Positions 41,714 to 41,970 of a stretch of DNA of 41,970 nt are shown here, in pieces. The stretch comes from JBKEDC01 sp047972995 (GTDB taxonomy: Bacteria; Bacteroidota; Bacteroidia; Bacteroidales; Prolixibacteraceae): assembly GCA_047972995.1 (NCBI GenBank), contig JBKEBD010000029.1, positions 1 to 41,970 on the forward strand. The letters are read 5' to 3'. The notes under the pieces are model-generated. The model ran no database searches. It was not told where the DNA came from and saw only the letters and a list, made by a program, of their open reading frames with translations. The translations under genes and the position numbers were made by a program. The number at the start of each line of letters is the position of its first letter. Positions within the stretch are counted from its first letter, which is position 1.

Positions 41714-41970
41714 GAAAATACTTGTCGATATATTTTCTGTATCCCTCCGAGCAAGTACATCTTTACCATCTTCATTAAGCCTCCTTACTTTGCGGTCATT
41801 AAACAAATAGAACTCCGCCAACAGGAATGGATGCACAAGCATTACAAGGCATGGCAGAGAAGAGGTATGAATCATACTCAATATTGCCGAGAGAATCACA
41901 TCGTCCTTCGTCAATTTCGCTATTGGATTAACAAATTCGAAGCAGAGCAAGAGGAACACTCAGTACAAGA
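41714..41970 (+). CDS. Partial IS66-type accessory protein (TnpA-like), runs off right edge
   Basis: The frame directly after the oxyR stop stays open to the end of the window. Its last part, RQQEWMHKHYKAWQRRGMNH, then TQYCRENHIVLRQFRYWINK and FEAEQEE, matches the W-x-x-H-x-x-x-W-x-x-S/R-G...YCR-x-x-x-I...F-x-Y-W pattern of the small HTH protein TnpA that opens IS66 elements. The true start is unclear: the only ATG in the frame (41831) is inside the motif, so the gene may begin at a non-ATG codon or be truncated. It suggests an insertion sequence next to oxyR. Confidence in the family is moderate. Confidence 0.5.

Noticed and set aside
41591..41959. 122-residue minus-strand ORF at the right edge
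   Set aside because: It is antisense to the end of oxyR and to the TnpA-like frame, which has the better motif support.
1..41970. tRNA, rRNA and CRISPR arrays
   Set aside because: No cloverleaf-like segment, ribosomal RNA core sequence or regularly spaced repeat-spacer array was recognised by eye. A tRNAscan or Infernal run would be needed to exclude small RNAs.

Overview
The window reads as a chromosome segment of a Bacteroidota bacterium, most likely order Bacteroidales. Evidence: many genes are preceded by the TAnnTTTG -7 promoter element of this phylum. Family content is also typical: DUF4924, DUF1573 with SCGC motifs, a Bacteroidota-type Vor/Kor oxidoreductase, and OmpA/PD40 envelope proteins. 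Shine-Dalgarno sites are weak and the DNA is moderately AT-rich. Oxygen-independent HemN, class I fumarase and ferredoxin-linked 2-oxoacid oxidation suggest an anaerobe. OxyR, ferritin and a HemY-type oxidase suggest tolerance of oxygen. No rRNA, tRNA or CRISPR array was seen.

Layout. (1) 1-2600 is the edge of a mobile element, probably a prophage: a CI/LexA-like repressor (666-1325) faces a small Cro-like gene and two short genes on the minus strand, with ACAC-NNN-GTGT palindromes between them, followed by two accessory genes (membrane protein, lipoprotein) and a repeat-rich gene-free stretch that may be the attachment side. (2) 2613-6508, minus: hemN, an orphan winged-helix gene, a HemY-type oxidase and an ECF sigma factor with an unusual C-terminal tail. 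(3) 6947-9635, minus: a RelA/SpoT-family protein whose hydrolase residues are lost, and a zinc-ribbon/acidic-tail protein. (4) 9908-12619, minus: a four-subunit 2-oxoacid:ferredoxin oxidoreductase. (5) 13228-19865: nitroreductase (minus), then DEDDh exonuclease, small lipoprotein, gap, miaA, and the holA-rhomboid-aminotransferase cluster. (6) 19940-25240: FtsB-like and DUF2461 genes (minus), ispD, a sirtuin broken by an in-frame TAG, a DUF1573 protein, and recF-dciA. (7) 25855-31348, minus: fumarase-ferritin pair, altronate dehydratase and tagaturonate reductase (galacturonate catabolism). (8) 31601-39662: nth, DUF4924, a GH16 glucanase, an OmpA-family protein divergent from an uncharacterised ATP-grasp protein, a YD-repeat-like secreted protein, an M16 peptidase and an O-methyltransferase. 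(9) 39801-41970: a lipoprotein put out of frame by a T9 tract, OxyR with the two peroxide-sensing cysteines at residues 199 and 208, and at the edge what looks like the start of an IS66-type transposon gene.

Most of the window is housekeeping. The points that most deserve a second look are the hydrolase-dead RelA homologue, the T9-interrupted lipoprotein signal peptide, the amber-interrupted sirtuin, the G9 tract in the sigma-factor tail, the structured mobile-element border, the orphan winged-helix gene inside the heme cluster and the unassigned ATP-grasp protein. I did not find a clear, previously unknown multi-gene system.
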